This document shows positions 33,998 through 43,736 of a DNA stretch of 64,000 nucleotides, one piece after another; the first letter of the stretch is position 1, and each line of letters opens with the position of its first letter. The position numbers and the translations under genes were made by a program. Below the pieces are notes generated by a model, which saw only the letters and a program-made list of their open reading frames with translations, did not search any database and was not told the origin of the DNA. This DNA is from Pseudacidobacterium ailaaui. GTDB taxonomy: Bacteria > Acidobacteriota > Terriglobia > Terriglobales > Acidobacteriaceae. Where the stretch lies: the NCBI RefSeq assembly GCF_000688455.1, contig NZ_JIAL01000001.1, forward strand, positions 3,379,001-3,443,000. Reading direction: 5' to 3'.

Positions 33998-34080
33998 GCG
34001 CAAGCCTGTACTCAACTCTTGTTCGCACACTGTGTGGGGCCGACTCCGGGCCCGGCAAGGTGGTCCTTTGGCAGGATAAA

Positions 34081-34221
34081 ATGGAAGAAAGAACATTCCT
34101 GCTTTTTGCCCTGGCAGCTTGGGGCCTTGTTGTTACTATTCTGCATCCCTGTTTCGTTCCCAACAGAACCGGAATGCGTTACATTTCATCTAATAGGGCT
34201 GAAGCGAAAGGAACGCCGTGA
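34081..34221 (+). CDS. Possible 46-residue membrane peptide overlapping lon
   Basis: A short frame with one hydrophobic stretch ([18 protein letters not shown]) and AGGA four bases before the ATG, ending by a GTGA overlap on the lon start codon. This would couple its translation to lon. No family recognised, and it may be a chance ORF in the lon leader (33998-34217), where I see nothing else clear. Confidence 0.25.
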   Translation: MEERTFLLFALAAWGLVVTILHPCFVPNRTGMRYISSNRAEAKGTP

Positions 34222-36638
34222 CCTCTAAGGAAGTGCGAGACAAAAGCGAACTTCGGAAACTCCCCATGATGCCCATTCGGGACATGGTGATTTTCCCCTA
34301 TATGATGACGCCCTTTGTCGTAGGGCGTGAAACCAGTGTGCGGGCCCTGGAAGAGGCACTCACTGGTGACCGCAAGATCTTTCTTGCTACGCAGCATGAT
34401 GCACGTGTCGATGAGCCAAAGGCTGAAGACATCTATTCCGTTGGAACCATCGGCAATATTGTCCAGAGCGTCAAGATGCCCGACGGCAACATTAAAGTGC
34501 TGGTAGAGGGTTTGGAGCGTGCGAAGGCGGTCGAACTAAACGATTCTGATGGTTTCTTTGTGGCCACGCTGCGCGTTCCTAAACTTGAAGCCGAACGGCC
34601 GTCAGGCATTGAACAGCTCACGCAGCGCGTCACTTCCCTTTTTGAGCAATACATCAAGCTGCAGCAATCTCTGAACTATGAAACCATCATTGCTGCTGTG
34701 CGCACCGATGAGCCAGGAAAGCTGGCAGACACCATCGCCGCCAATCTGCAGCTTGAAATACCGGAAAAACAAGAGCTTCTGGAAATCTTTGAACCGGCCG
34801 AGCGTCTTTTACGGCTGGCCGATGTGCTTGACATCGAAATTGAAAAGCTCAACATGGAGCGCAGCATCCAATCGCGCGTAAAGCGGCAAATGGAGCGTGC
34901 GCAAAAAGAGTATTACCTGAACGAAAAGATCAAGGCCATCCAGAAAGAACTGGGTCGCAGCGAGAAGAGTGAATTTGACGAGCTGAAAAAGAAAATCGAA
35001 TCTGCTGGAATGCCAAAGCCGGTTTTCGAAAAGGCAATCCAAGAGTTGAAGAAGCTCGAAGCCATGCCTCCTATGTCTGCCGAATCCACGGTTTCGCGCA
35101 ACTATCTGGACTGGCTGTTGGCTGTGCCGTGGAAGAAGAAGTCCAAGGAAACGCGTTCCATAGAAAAAGCAGAAAAAGTACTGAATGAAGACCATTACGG
35201 TCTGGAAAAAATTAAGGAGCGCATCCTGGAGTTTCTGGCAGTACGCCAGCTGGTAAAGAACCCCAAAGGTTCCATCCTCTGCTTTGTAGGACCTCCCGGA
35301 GTCGGAAAGACCTCGCTTGGTATGTCCATTGCCAAGGCCACGGGGCGTAAGTTTGTCCGCATGTCTCTGGGTGGCGTGCGTGACGAAGCCGAGATCCGCG
35401 GGCATCGGCGCACTTACATCGGCGCACTCCCGGGGCAGATCATCCAGTCCATGAAAAAGGCCGGCACAAAAAATCCGGTATTCATGTTGGATGAAGTGGA
35501 CAAAATGGCCTCAGACTTTCGCGGCGACCCAGCATCGGCGCTGCTGGAAGTCCTGGACCCAGAACAAAACCACAGCTTTCAGGACCACTACCTCGACGTT
35601 GAATACGATCTTTCCGAGGTCCTCTTTGTGGCAACGGCCAATGTGCTGCATACCATTCCCGGGCCTTTGCAGGACCGCATGGAAATCCTCCGCCTGCATG
35701 GTTACACAGAGACTGAAAAACTGGAAATTGCGAAGCAGTATCTTATCCGAAAGCAGCGGGAAAATACGGGACTGACAGAGAAAAACATCGTTTTTACAGA
35801 CGAGGCAATTGTTGAGATCATCCGCCGGTATACGCGCGAAGCGGGCGTGCGCAACCTGGAGCGGGAAATTGGCAATGTTTGCCGTAAAGTCGCGCGGCGG
35901 GTTGTTAAGTCGGGCCCCAAACACAAAGAAGAAATTACACCTGAAAACCTGGCTGACTTTCTGGGGGTGGCCCGGTTCCGGGATTCTCAGGTCCATGAAA
36001 AAAGTGAGGTTGGTTTGGTTACTGGCCTGGCATGGACCGAGGTCGGAGGTAGTATTCTGCCCGCAGAGGTCCAAGTTCTGGATGGAAAAGGTAAATTAAC
36101 ACTTACCGGACAGCTTGGAGATGTGATGCAGGAGTCGGCACAGGCTGCGCTCTCATATGTGAGGAGCCGTGCTGCTCAGCTGGGGCTTTCCCGTGATTTC
36201 TACAGGAATGTAGACATCCATATCCATGTTCCCGAAGGGGCCATTCCCAAAGATGGTCCTTCCGCGGGTATTACTATGGCCACGGCCCTGGCCAGTGCGC
36301 TGACCAAGATCCCCGTGCGGCGCGATATCGCCATGACGGGAGAAATTACGCTGCGCGGCAAAGTACTTCCTATCGGGGGACTTAAGGAAAAGCTGCTGGC
36401 TGCGCATCGTGCGGGAATCTTTGAGGCCATTCTGCCCAGAGACAATGAAAAGGACCTGGCTGAATTGCCGGAGAATCTGAAAAGCGCCATGAAGCTGCAC
36501 TTTGTGGACTCGATGGATGAAGTACTGCAATTGGCGCTTGAAGGTCCTCTGCCGGAACTGCGAGAAGAGAGCGCGAACGTTCTCTCTCCGGTGCCTCCGG
36601 CCGTGGTCATCAACCCGGAGCAGCGTCCACATCAATAA
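34218..36638 (+). CDS. lon: Endopeptidase La (Lon protease)
   Basis: An 806-residue ATP-dependent protease that degrades misfolded and regulatory proteins. Order of domains: N-terminal LON substrate-binding domain ([24 protein letters not shown], residues ~15-38), a coiled segment, the AAA+ module with Walker [10 protein letters not shown] (~358-366) and Walker [11 protein letters not shown], and the C-terminal protease with the Ser-Lys dyad: Ser near 681 in [11 protein letters not shown] and Lys near 724 in [17 protein letters not shown] start with AAGGA six bases upstream. Typical length. Confidence 0.97.
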   Translation: MTSKEVRDKSELRKLPMMPIRDMVIFPYMMTPFVVGRETSVRALEEALTGDRKIFLATQHDARVDEPKAEDIYSVGTIGNIVQSVKMPDGNIKVLVEGLERAKAVELNDSDGFFVATLRVPKLEAERPSGIEQLTQRVTSLFEQYIKLQQSLNYETIIAAVRTDEPGKLADTIAANLQLEIPEKQELLEIFEPAERLLRLADVLDIEIEKLNMERSIQSRVKRQMERAQKEYYLNEKIKAIQKELGRSEKSEFDELKKKIESAGMPKPVFEKAIQELKKLEAMPPMSAESTVSRNYLDWLLAVPWKKKSKETRSIEKAEKVLNEDHYGLEKIKERILEFLAVRQLVKNPKGSILCFVGPPGVGKTSLGMSIAKATGRKFVRMSLGGVRDEAEIRGHRRTYIGALPGQIIQSMKKAGTKNPVFMLDEVDKMASDFRGDPASALLEVLDPEQNHSFQDHYLDVEYDLSEVLFVATANVLHTIPGPLQDRMEILRLHGYTETEKLEIAKQYLIRKQRENTGLTEKNIVFTDEAIVEIIRRYTREAGVRNLEREIGNVCRKVARRVVKSGPKHKEEITPENLADFLGVARFRDSQVHEKSEVGLVTGLAWTEVGGSILPAEVQVLDGKGKLTLTGQLGDVMQESAQAALSYVRSRAAQLGLSRDFYRNVDIHIHVPEGAIPKDGPSAGITMATALASALTKIPVRRDIAMTGEITLRGKVLPIGGLKEKLLAAHRAGIFEAILPRDNEKDLAELPENLKSAMKLHFVDSMDEVLQLALEGPLPELREESANVLSPVPPAVVINPEQRPHQ

Positions 36639-36691
36639 ACTCAGACCCGGTCAACCAAGGACAGCAGCAAGATTGGTCTTAACAACCTGGG

Positions 36692-37162
36692 TCACGGGTA
36701 AACTTCCATATGGTACTTCTCCGCCAATGCGAGAAGCCTCTGGAGTGTATCCGCGCTCTCTTCGCTGTCCGGGCATTCGCGGGTCCCGGCCTTTCCTGCC
36801 TCGGCAAGAATCTGCTCGAAGCCACCGGGTGAAAAAACCGCGAGCAGCTTTCCTGGAACCGCCCCAACGTTTTGATATGTATGCAGCGTTCCCTTGGGGA
36901 TTCGGACAAAATCGCCATCAGCAATGTCCAGAACTCTGCTGCCTAAGATGATGGAAAAAGCGCCTTCAATCACGTACAGGCATTCATCTTCCTGGTGATG
37001 GATGTGTGGCGGAGGTCCATTCCCAGGAAAAGACTCGATTTCGACAATGGAGCAGGTCCCACCGGTCTGAGCGGGAGCGGATTTAATGGCATAAAAATCA
37101 CCCATGAGCCAGAAACATTCACCCTGGCCTGCTTCCAGAAAAACATCAGAAAGATTGCTCAT
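36692..37162 (-). CDS. Cupin-domain protein
   Basis: A 156-residue single-domain cupin. The first motif is GNGPPPHIHHQEDECLYVIEG (G-PxHxHxxxE) and the second FVRIPKGTLHTYQNVG, giving three histidines and a glutamate for one metal ion. The role is open: such proteins include quercetinase-like dioxygenases, isomerases and small-molecule sensors. Start at ATG 37162; upstream in-frame starts at 37177 and 37228 have no ribosome site. It is downstream of the ABC ATPase gene on the same strand with an 83-base gap. Confidence 0.82.
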   Translation of the reverse strand: MSNLSDVFLEAGQGECFWLMGDFYAIKSAPAQTGGTCSIVEIESFPGNGPPPHIHHQEDECLYVIEGAFSIILGSRVLDIADGDFVRIPKGTLHTYQNVGAVPGKLLAVFSPGGFEQILAEAGKAGTRECPDSEESADTLQRLLALAEKYHMEVYP

Positions 37163-37245
37163 TGGATGGCAATACATCTTAGTGCGTTGACCGATTGTAG
37201 CTGGATTCTGTCCTGTTCTAACAACCAAAAACCAGAAAATCGCAC

Positions 37246-38031
37246 TTATGCATTCGCCCGTTTGCGTCCAGAAGGCTGGTCAGAGAAGATTTTCCCATCA
37301 CGGATGTGCACAACGCGATGCGCAAACTCTGCGATGTCCGGCTCATGCGTAACCAGTACAATTGTGTTTCCGTTAGCATGGAGTTCATCAAAGAGTGCCA
37401 TAATCTCGTCGCCAGTCTTGGAATCGAGATTGCCGGTAGGCTCGTCGGCGAGAATAATCGAAGGCCGATTGATAAGCGCGCGTGCAATGGCAACACGTTG
37501 ACGCTGACCTCCGGAAAGCTCATTCGGCTTATGGTTCATGCGCTCCCCCAGACCAACGGCCTTGAGTGCATCCTCCGCGCGTTGCATCCTCTCTGCGGCC
37601 GGTGTGCCGTTATAAATCAAAGGCAGCTCCACATTATGCAGTGCGGTAGCGCGGGCCAGCAGATTGAACGTTTGAAACACAAAACCGATTTCTTTATTGC
37701 GGATCCGTGCCAATTCATCATCGTTGAGGTCACTCACCAGATGACCATTCAGCCAATAGTCTCCTCGGGTTGGCGTATCCAGGCAGCCAATCAGGTTCAT
37801 CAGGGTAGACTTCCCTGACCCGGAGGGTCCCATGATTGCGACATACTCATTCTGTTTAATGCGCAAAGAAACGCCCTGCAATGCATGGACCTGCTGTTCG
37901 GACCCCATGTCGTAGGTCTTCCATAAGTCACGCACCAGGATGACATCTCCCGGCTCAGGGCTGAAATCAGCAGCCTTCCCAGATGTCAATGTGGTCTGCG
38001 TGCCGGCTTCGCTGGTTGTCTGGACGATCAT
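37246..38031 (-). CDS. ABC transporter ATPase, MacB/LolD type
   Basis: A 261-residue nucleotide-binding subunit with Walker [11 protein letters not shown] (~67-76), signature [15 protein letters not shown] and Walker [13 protein letters not shown], of the MacB/LolD/FtsE-like group that powers periplasmic adaptor pumps ([24 protein letters not shown]). The fused FtsX permease of MacB is absent. ATG 38031 has GGAG eight bases upstream. It follows the adaptor gene by 15 bases, so both are in one operon. Confidence 0.92.
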   Translation of the reverse strand: MIVQTTSEAGTQTTLTSGKAADFSPEPGDVILVRDLWKTYDMGSEQQVHALQGVSLRIKQNEYVAIMGPSGSGKSTLMNLIGCLDTPTRGDYWLNGHLVSDLNDDELARIRNKEIGFVFQTFNLLARATALHNVELPLIYNGTPAAERMQRAEDALKAVGLGERMNHKPNELSGGQRQRVAIARALINRPSIILADEPTGNLDSKTGDEIMALFDELHANGNTIVLVTHEPDIAEFAHRVVHIRDGKIFSDQPSGRKRANA

Positions 38032-38046
38032 CCGCAATACTCCTGC

Positions 38047-39441
38047 CTATGTGGCCGAATCATTCGTATCTTTGCTGGTATTTACGGGCGTGGTATCACG
38101 TTTGACCAGGGCCCCATCTTTGAGTGCCCGCAGCGTCCGGAAGGTGCCAGTAACAATCTCATCGCCCTGCTTCAGGCCGCTTGTGACCTCGATGTCCGTG
38201 GCCCCCGTGATACCCGTTGTAACTGGTACAAAATGTGCCCGCAGTTTGCCATTCTTGTCTGGACGCACGACAAAAACACCTTGTACCTTCTGCGCATCCT
38301 GCGCGGGAGCATTCGAGCTAGCAGAGGTCTGTTGTACATGCGGCTTCTGGTCTTTTCCATCCTCGGGGCTTCTCATGGTGAGCGCCTGAATGGGAATCGA
38401 GAGCGCGTTTTCACGGCGGGCTGTAATGATCTTTGCCGTTGCCGAAAGACCGGGCTTTAAAAGATCTGAAGTCTGGTCCAGGGTGACCACAACCTTGAAG
38501 TCTTTTGCTTCCTCGGTTCCGGTGGTGGATTGACTCGTCGCCAGGCCGGTGGAACGCAGAAGAGCCTGATCACCCACCTCGGTCACATGACCTTTAAAGA
38601 CCTTTCCGGGAAGTGCATCCACTGTGACATCTGCTTCCTGGCCTAGAGCGACATTCACGATGTCAGTCTCGTCCACCTTGACTTCGGCGGTGATTACGGA
38701 CATGTCGGCCAAGGTCATCAAGGTCGACCCTTCGGCATTCTGAATACCAACAACTACCGTCTCTCCCTCCCGGACGGGGAGATTTGTCACTAAAGCATCA
38801 AACGGAGCAACACTCACTGTCTTGTTGAGTGCGTCTTCGTTGTATCGGAGAGTTGCCACCTGGTTCTGCAAATGGCCGCGTGCCGATGCGGTCTGCGCGC
38901 GGGCCTGGACTAGAGAAGCCTGGGACTGTTCCAGGGTGGCTACAGCCGTATCATAGGCGGCCTTTTTGGCGTCATAGTCAGCTTTGGAAACCAGCTTGTC
39001 TGCGTATAAAGCCTGATACCGGTCCCAGTCCAGGCGTTTTTGCTCAAGATCGGCCTTGGCGTGGTCCACGTTGGCCTGGGCAGTCTTCTCGGCAGCAAGA
39101 TAGGAGGCGATATCCGTCTTTGCCGCCGCGATCGCGGCCTTTTGGGCCTCCACATTGGCCTCCGGCTGCACGCTTTCGACGGTGGCCAGGACCTGCCCCC
39201 TTTTTACGTGGTCGCCTTCCTTTACATAAAGATGCGTAATTCTTCCGAATGCTGTAGCCCCGATATTTACGTAGGTCTTCGGCTTGATCTGGCCGGTGCC
39301 ATTCACGATGGCAACCAGATTGCCTCGGGTTACCTTGCCAGTAAGAACCTTTGTGTAACCGGACTGAGCACGGACCACGGTAAGCGTGATGATTAACACA
39401 ACAGCGATAACGGCAGCAGTGATAAGAATAATTTTCTTCAA
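38047..39441 (-). CDS. Membrane-fusion (HlyD/MacA-type) efflux adaptor
   Basis: About 464 residues: one N-terminal membrane anchor (ILITAAVIAVVLIITLTVV), a lipoyl-like half (TGQIKPKTYVNIGATAFGRI, GDHVKRGQVLATVES), a long alpha-hairpin (~residues 90-190) and a beta-barrel half (DALVTNLPVREGETVVVG, VTVDALPGKVFKGHVTEVG). Such adaptors link an inner-membrane pump to an outer-membrane channel. I prefer the TTG start at 39441, preceded by AGGAAG and followed by the anchor; a TTG at 39501 is also possible. The ATPase gene follows in the same operon but no permease is encoded nearby. Confidence 0.88.
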   Translation of the reverse strand: MKKIILITAAVIAVVLIITLTVVRAQSGYTKVLTGKVTRGNLVAIVNGTGQIKPKTYVNIGATAFGRITHLYVKEGDHVKRGQVLATVESVQPEANVEAQKAAIAAAKTDIASYLAAEKTAQANVDHAKADLEQKRLDWDRYQALYADKLVSKADYDAKKAAYDTAVATLEQSQASLVQARAQTASARGHLQNQVATLRYNEDALNKTVSVAPFDALVTNLPVREGETVVVGIQNAEGSTLMTLADMSVITAEVKVDETDIVNVALGQEADVTVDALPGKVFKGHVTEVGDQALLRSTGLATSQSTTGTEEAKDFKVVVTLDQTSDLLKPGLSATAKIITARRENALSIPIQALTMRSPEDGKDQKPHVQQTSASSNAPAQDAQKVQGVFVVRPDKNGKLRAHFVPVTTGITGATDIEVTSGLKQGDEIVTGTFRTLRALKDGALVKRDTTPVNTSKDTNDSAT

Positions 39442-39707
39442 GCTGATTTCTTCCTGTGTCTTGCTGTTCCGTGTCAGATATACGAAAACAGGCACTCCCA
39501 AGTTCCTGAGAAAAACGAATTTCCGCAGGACAAAAAGTCTTTCGCTCAGGTGCCATTCATGATAACAGTCACGCCGTCCGGGCTGCTAACTGAAAATGGG
39601 CCTCGAGCGTCAAAAAGAGCATCGATAATCCCACCCTGGACCGCTTGTATTCTGCCTTTGCAAATCTTTAAAATTAAGGAGCGGTAGAGGGGTAACCAGG
39701 TATCAGT

Positions 39708-41477
39708 ATGTTCAAGGGCCGTTTTCCTGTTTTTCTAGCAATTTTCTTCGGAGTGATCACAACGACGCTGGCTCAGCAGGCGCAGACCACCTCTCAGAAC
39801 CAGAATGTTCCTGATGGCCAGCCGCAATTAAAACAGCGAAGCGATATTCCGGACAACACTGCCAATCCGACCGATTCCCAAGACCCACTGAAGCGCCAGC
39901 TCTCTGACAAAGAACGATTTAAGCAACAAAAAGAGTTAAAGCAGGAGTTAAAAGGCCCTTACAAAAAGTGGGTGGATGAGGACGTCCGCTGGATCATTAC
40001 GGATCAGGAACTGAAGGCATTCAAGAGCCTGAGCAATGATGAAGAACGGGACGCCTTTATTGAACAGTTCTGGCAGCGTCGCAATCCAAATCCCGACTCC
40101 CCCGAGAACGAATACCGCGAAGAACATTATCGCCGCATCGAATATGCAAATGAGCACTTTGCCGCAGGAAAACCGGGTTGGAAGACAGACCGCGGCATGA
40201 TCTACATCAAGTACGGCAAGCCGGATTCCATCGATTCGCACCCGAGCGGTGGAACCTATGACCGCCCAATGGAAGAAGGCGGCGGAACTACGGCGACCTT
40301 CCCTTTCGAGGTATGGCATTACCGATACATTGAAGGTATTGGCGAAAACATTGACATCGAGTTCGTAGACACCTGCATGTGCGGCGATTACCACATGACC
40401 ATCGACCGCTCGGAAAAGGACGCTCTGCTGCATGTTCCAGGAGCGGGCCTGACCCTCTACGAACAGATGGGTATGGCCAAACAGGCTGACCGATTCAAGG
40501 GCGGACTTGAATCACTGGGTAATGGCCCCATGTCCAGCATGCAGCAGAGCAAGCAATTTGACCGCCTTGAGCAATATGCCAAGCTTCAGGCGCCTCCCGT
40601 CATCAAGTTCAAGGACCTCCAGCTTGAATCCTTCATGTCAAACCACAAGCTGATGACAGGTCCCTACTTCCCCTTTGATGTAAGGACGGATTTCGTAAAG
40701 GTCACCGATGATACGGTGCTGGTGCCAATTACGCTCCAGATCAAAAACCGCGATATCACCTTTAATACCAAGGATGGCGTGGCTACCGGCGAAGTCCATA
40801 TTATTGGCCGTGTTTCCACCATTACAGACCGTATCGTGCAGAGTTTTGAGGACACTGTAGAGGTGCAGGAACCAGCCGAGCTGCTTTCCAAGGCCCTCGA
40901 TTACAAACGACTTTACTGGAAAGCGCTTCCTCTGCGCCCGGGACGCTATCGTCTGGATATCGGAATCAAAGACGTGAACAATCCGGACCATCTCGGGGTT
41001 TTTGCCCAGGCCATCAATGTTCCGCGCTATGACGATGACAAACTGGCGGCCTCATCCTTGATCCTGGCCAACCGCATGGAGTTGGTTCCTTCAAAGGAGA
41101 TCGGCGCAGGCAACTTTGTGATTGGCAATACAAAGCTCTTGCCAGCAGTGACAGCGAATCCTACAATTCCTGTGACTTTCCAGCGCTCGCAAAAGCTGAA
41201 TTTCTGGATGCAGGTCTACAATTTGGGAATTGATGAAAAAAGCAAGCAAAACAATGCGACTGTTCAGTACCAAATCATCGACCTTGCGTCTAATAAGGCA
41301 ATTCTGGACATGCAGGAGGACTCGAAGAAACTGGGCGCCAATTCGGATCAGTTGACTCTGGAGCACACTGTTCCCCTGTCTAACCTGCAGCCCGGAAAGT
41401 ACGAACTGAAGATTAAGGTCAACGACAGCATCTCCAACCAAGAGATTGCCCAGTCGGCCAGCTTTACAGTGGAATAA
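39708..41477 (+). CDS. Secreted GWxTD-domain protein
   Basis: A 589-residue exported protein with a signal peptide (FPVFLAIFFGVITTTLAQQ). Residues ~85-170 hold the GWxTD domain: WIITDQELKAFKSLSNDEERDAFIEQFWQRRNP..., HFAAGKPGWKTDRGMIYIKYGKPD. After it come repeated beta-rich segments that end in LSNLQPGKYELKIKVND. GWxTD proteins are widespread in Acidobacteria and related phyla; their activity is not known. The following gene on the same strand, 138 bases on, is an outer-membrane-like protein, and the two may work together. Confidence 0.93.
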   Translation: MFKGRFPVFLAIFFGVITTTLAQQAQTTSQNQNVPDGQPQLKQRSDIPDNTANPTDSQDPLKRQLSDKERFKQQKELKQELKGPYKKWVDEDVRWIITDQELKAFKSLSNDEERDAFIEQFWQRRNPNPDSPENEYREEHYRRIEYANEHFAAGKPGWKTDRGMIYIKYGKPDSIDSHPSGGTYDRPMEEGGGTTATFPFEVWHYRYIEGIGENIDIEFVDTCMCGDYHMTIDRSEKDALLHVPGAGLTLYEQMGMAKQADRFKGGLESLGNGPMSSMQQSKQFDRLEQYAKLQAPPVIKFKDLQLESFMSNHKLMTGPYFPFDVRTDFVKVTDDTVLVPITLQIKNRDITFNTKDGVATGEVHIIGRVSTITDRIVQSFEDTVEVQEPAELLSKALDYKRLYWKALPLRPGRYRLDIGIKDVNNPDHLGVFAQAINVPRYDDDKLAASSLILANRMELVPSKEIGAGNFVIGNTKLLPAVTANPTIPVTFQRSQKLNFWMQVYNLGIDEKSKQNNATVQYQIIDLASNKAILDMQEDSKKLGANSDQLTLEHTVPLSNLQPGKYELKIKVNDSISNQEIAQSASFTVE

Positions 41478-41615
41478 GACCGAGACAATCAGCCACAAGA
41501 GCTGATGTCCTAAAAAAAACACGATTTTGGGGCACGGCCAGGGAGTGTAAAGGGCTGTGTGACGGATCCGCAAGGTCGCCGTCAAAGCAGCCCGACAACG
41601 ACAAAATCGGTGAAG

Positions 41616-43319
41616 ATGACAGTTCCCAATCTGCAAATAAAAATCGGTGCAGTGCTCGCGCTGTTTGCGGCCATGCTGGCATTGCCCGTACACGCGGAAA
41701 ATCCTGCGACTGTTTCCGGGGTGGTCCGCGATGCAAAGGGGACCCCGCAAATAGGAGCACTGGTCGAATTACTCGGCCCAAACCTTTCCGTACTGGCGCA
41801 GACCTTCACGGACAATAAAGGTCGATATTCTCTGGCCGGCATTCAACCAGGCACCTACAACATTAAGGCGACTGGATCGCTCTTCCTGCCGACGCTCCGC
41901 GAAAATCTTCGCGTTCTCGCCAATTCCAGAGTTGTTGTCAATCTCACACTCAACACCCTGTATGAGGCCTTTCGTTGGCTACCGGCACAGCCCCGCCAGG
42001 TCAACGAACCGCAGGACGACTGGACATGGACGCTTAGACTTTCGGCCAACCGTCCCTTGCTGAGACTTCTTGAGGATGGCCCTCTCGTTGTAGTTTCCGA
42101 TGGGGATGGCTCAGCTCCGGCCCTGAAGGCCCGCGTCGTAGTTCGCGGCGGCTCCAACCAATTCGGCGATGGTGGTGTTCATAACGACTTTGAAATTGAG
42201 CATTCTAACGGTGATGGGCAAGCTGTGCTTTTGCGCGCGGACCTGAGCCAACCGGAAAGCGCTGCCGCACTTACTGCAGTTCATGCCTCTCTGGGATATG
42301 CTCGGGACCTTGGCATGGGACGGACCTTCCGCTCCGTGGTGGCCTACCAGGACCAGCCTGGGATCGAAAGCGGGATCCAAGGGCAGGGTATGCAGGCGGT
42401 CATACTCCGCACAGCGGAGACCATGGAGCTCATGGACGGCCTCTCTGCCGAATTTGGAAATGATCTTCAAGCCGTTCATCTGGGACAAAGTCAATTCGCC
42501 AGCCACCCCTTCGGCGGGCTCACTCTGCATACAGAGAGCAATCAGATTTCCTATCATGTAGCCACCTCTCCCGGCGCCCAGCACGCAAGTGAGCTTGACC
42601 GTGAAAATACCCTCATCCCAGCATTGACGGAAAAGAATGGCAAGCTGTTGCTGGAAAGTGGCCTGCACCAGGAACTTTCCGTTGCACATCATGCAGGAAA
42701 TACCAGCATGCGTGTGACATTTTTCCGTGACGACATTTCCCATCCTGCGATTAATGGAGGTGGCACTCTCTCTTTGGCGGACTGGAACAGTGGGAACCTG
42801 CTTTATGACCCCAATACAGATCTGATGAAGGTCGCAGGGCAGAGCTATTCCGGAAATGGTGTGCTGGCAGAGATGAACAGTGAAGTGAACGACGATCTCT
42901 GGATCAACTTTGCATTTGCTTGGGGCAATACTCTGGCCATGGACCATCTTTCCGGACCTGTGACCTTACAGGACGGGATTTCCGACCTGTATCAGCACAG
43001 TGCAGAGATGCTTTCAGCAAGCATGACGGGGAAGATGAAGCATACCGGCACGCAATGGCGTGCATCGTATCGCTGGCAGCCTCAAGATACTGTCACTGTG
43101 GTCGCCCCCTTTGACTCTTCCCTGCCCTCTCCATATCTCAGTCTTTACTTTCGCCAGCCCATACACTGCCACATGCTTCCTTATCGCATGGAAGCCTTGA
43201 TTGACGTGCGCAATCTTCTGGCCCAAGGATACCGACCCTTCGTGACGCGGGACGGTAGCACCCTGTACTTTGCCCAGGCCGAACGAAGCATACAAGGCGG
43301 ACTGGCATTTACCTTCTGA
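41616..43319 (+). CDS. Carboxypeptidase-regulatory-domain outer-membrane barrel-like protein
   Basis: A 567-residue protein with a signal peptide (IGAVLALFAAMLALPVHA), a carboxypeptidase-regulatory-like beta-sandwich at ~30-110 (ATVSGVVRDAKGTPQIGALVELLG ... GRYSLAGIQPGTYNIKATG), then a long region of alternating beta strands ending in aromatic FTF, as expected of an outer-membrane barrel. I see no TonB plug motif between them. The ATG at 41616 is preferred over a GTG at 41559. It may be a relative of TonB-dependent receptors that has lost the plug, paired with the GWxTD gene upstream. Confidence 0.72.
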   Translation: MTVPNLQIKIGAVLALFAAMLALPVHAENPATVSGVVRDAKGTPQIGALVELLGPNLSVLAQTFTDNKGRYSLAGIQPGTYNIKATGSLFLPTLRENLRVLANSRVVVNLTLNTLYEAFRWLPAQPRQVNEPQDDWTWTLRLSANRPLLRLLEDGPLVVVSDGDGSAPALKARVVVRGGSNQFGDGGVHNDFEIEHSNGDGQAVLLRADLSQPESAAALTAVHASLGYARDLGMGRTFRSVVAYQDQPGIESGIQGQGMQAVILRTAETMELMDGLSAEFGNDLQAVHLGQSQFASHPFGGLTLHTESNQISYHVATSPGAQHASELDRENTLIPALTEKNGKLLLESGLHQELSVAHHAGNTSMRVTFFRDDISHPAINGGGTLSLADWNSGNLLYDPNTDLMKVAGQSYSGNGVLAEMNSEVNDDLWINFAFAWGNTLAMDHLSGPVTLQDGISDLYQHSAEMLSASMTGKMKHTGTQWRASYRWQPQDTVTVVAPFDSSLPSPYLSLYFRQPIHCHMLPYRMEALIDVRNLLAQGYRPFVTRDGSTLYFAQAERSIQGGLAFTF

Positions 43320-43437
43320 AGTGATTGTTTTTCCTACACAAGCTATAAAATTTTCTATGCTATATTTGTAGAAGGTGATCATTCACATGATCCCCTTCTC
43401 ACACCAGACTTCTGCTAAACCTTCTCATAGGGATTGT

Positions 43438-43513
43438 GGACGCGTAGCTCAACTGGCAGAGCATTCGACTCTTAATCGACAGGTTGTAGGTTCGATTCCT
43501 ACCGCGTCCACCA
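43438..43513 (+). tRNA. tRNA-Lys (anticodon CTT)
   Basis: A full cloverleaf: acceptor GGACGCG (43438-43444) pairs with CGCGTCC (43503-43509), discriminator A, and encoded CCA at 43511-43513. The D-arm TAGCTC...GGCAGAGCA is normal, the anticodon loop is CTCTTAA with CTT at 43471-43473, reading AAG lysine codons, and the T-loop is TTCGATT. All stems close. Confidence 0.97.
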
Positions 43514-43519
43514 AGATTT

Positions 43520-43557
43520 CAGATTGATCCGTTCACGGCACCTCATGGATCAGTCTG
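43520..43557 (+). terminator. Hairpin after tRNA-Lys
   Basis: CAGATTGATCC (43520-43530) pairs with GGATCAGTCTG (43547-43557), eleven base pairs with one G-T, directly after the tRNA. The following GCCGTTCTCTCTCTCTT is pyrimidine-rich rather than a pure T run, so it is a probable but not ideal terminator. Confidence 0.5.
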
Positions 43558-43667
43558 GCCGTTCTCTCTCTCTTGTGATTGTTACTTTGCCTGCACTGCT
43601 TCAGATCTAGACCGCACACGACCCTCGACCGGTGCAATCAGTTCAATTCGTTTTGGTCTTGAAAGAT

Positions 43668-43704
43668 AAAAAAACGGGAGGCCCTCATGTTTGAAAGGCC
43701 TCCC
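43668..43704 (-). terminator. Intrinsic terminator of the TonB receptor gene
   Basis: Read on the minus strand, GGGAGGCC (43704-43697) pairs with GGCCTCCC (43683-43676) and is followed by GTTTTTTT. It lies 33 bases beyond the receptor's stop codon and is a clear rho-independent terminator. Confidence 0.9.
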
Positions 43705-43736
43705 ACACGGAAGCAAAGCAAATTTTCGCGTCCGGG

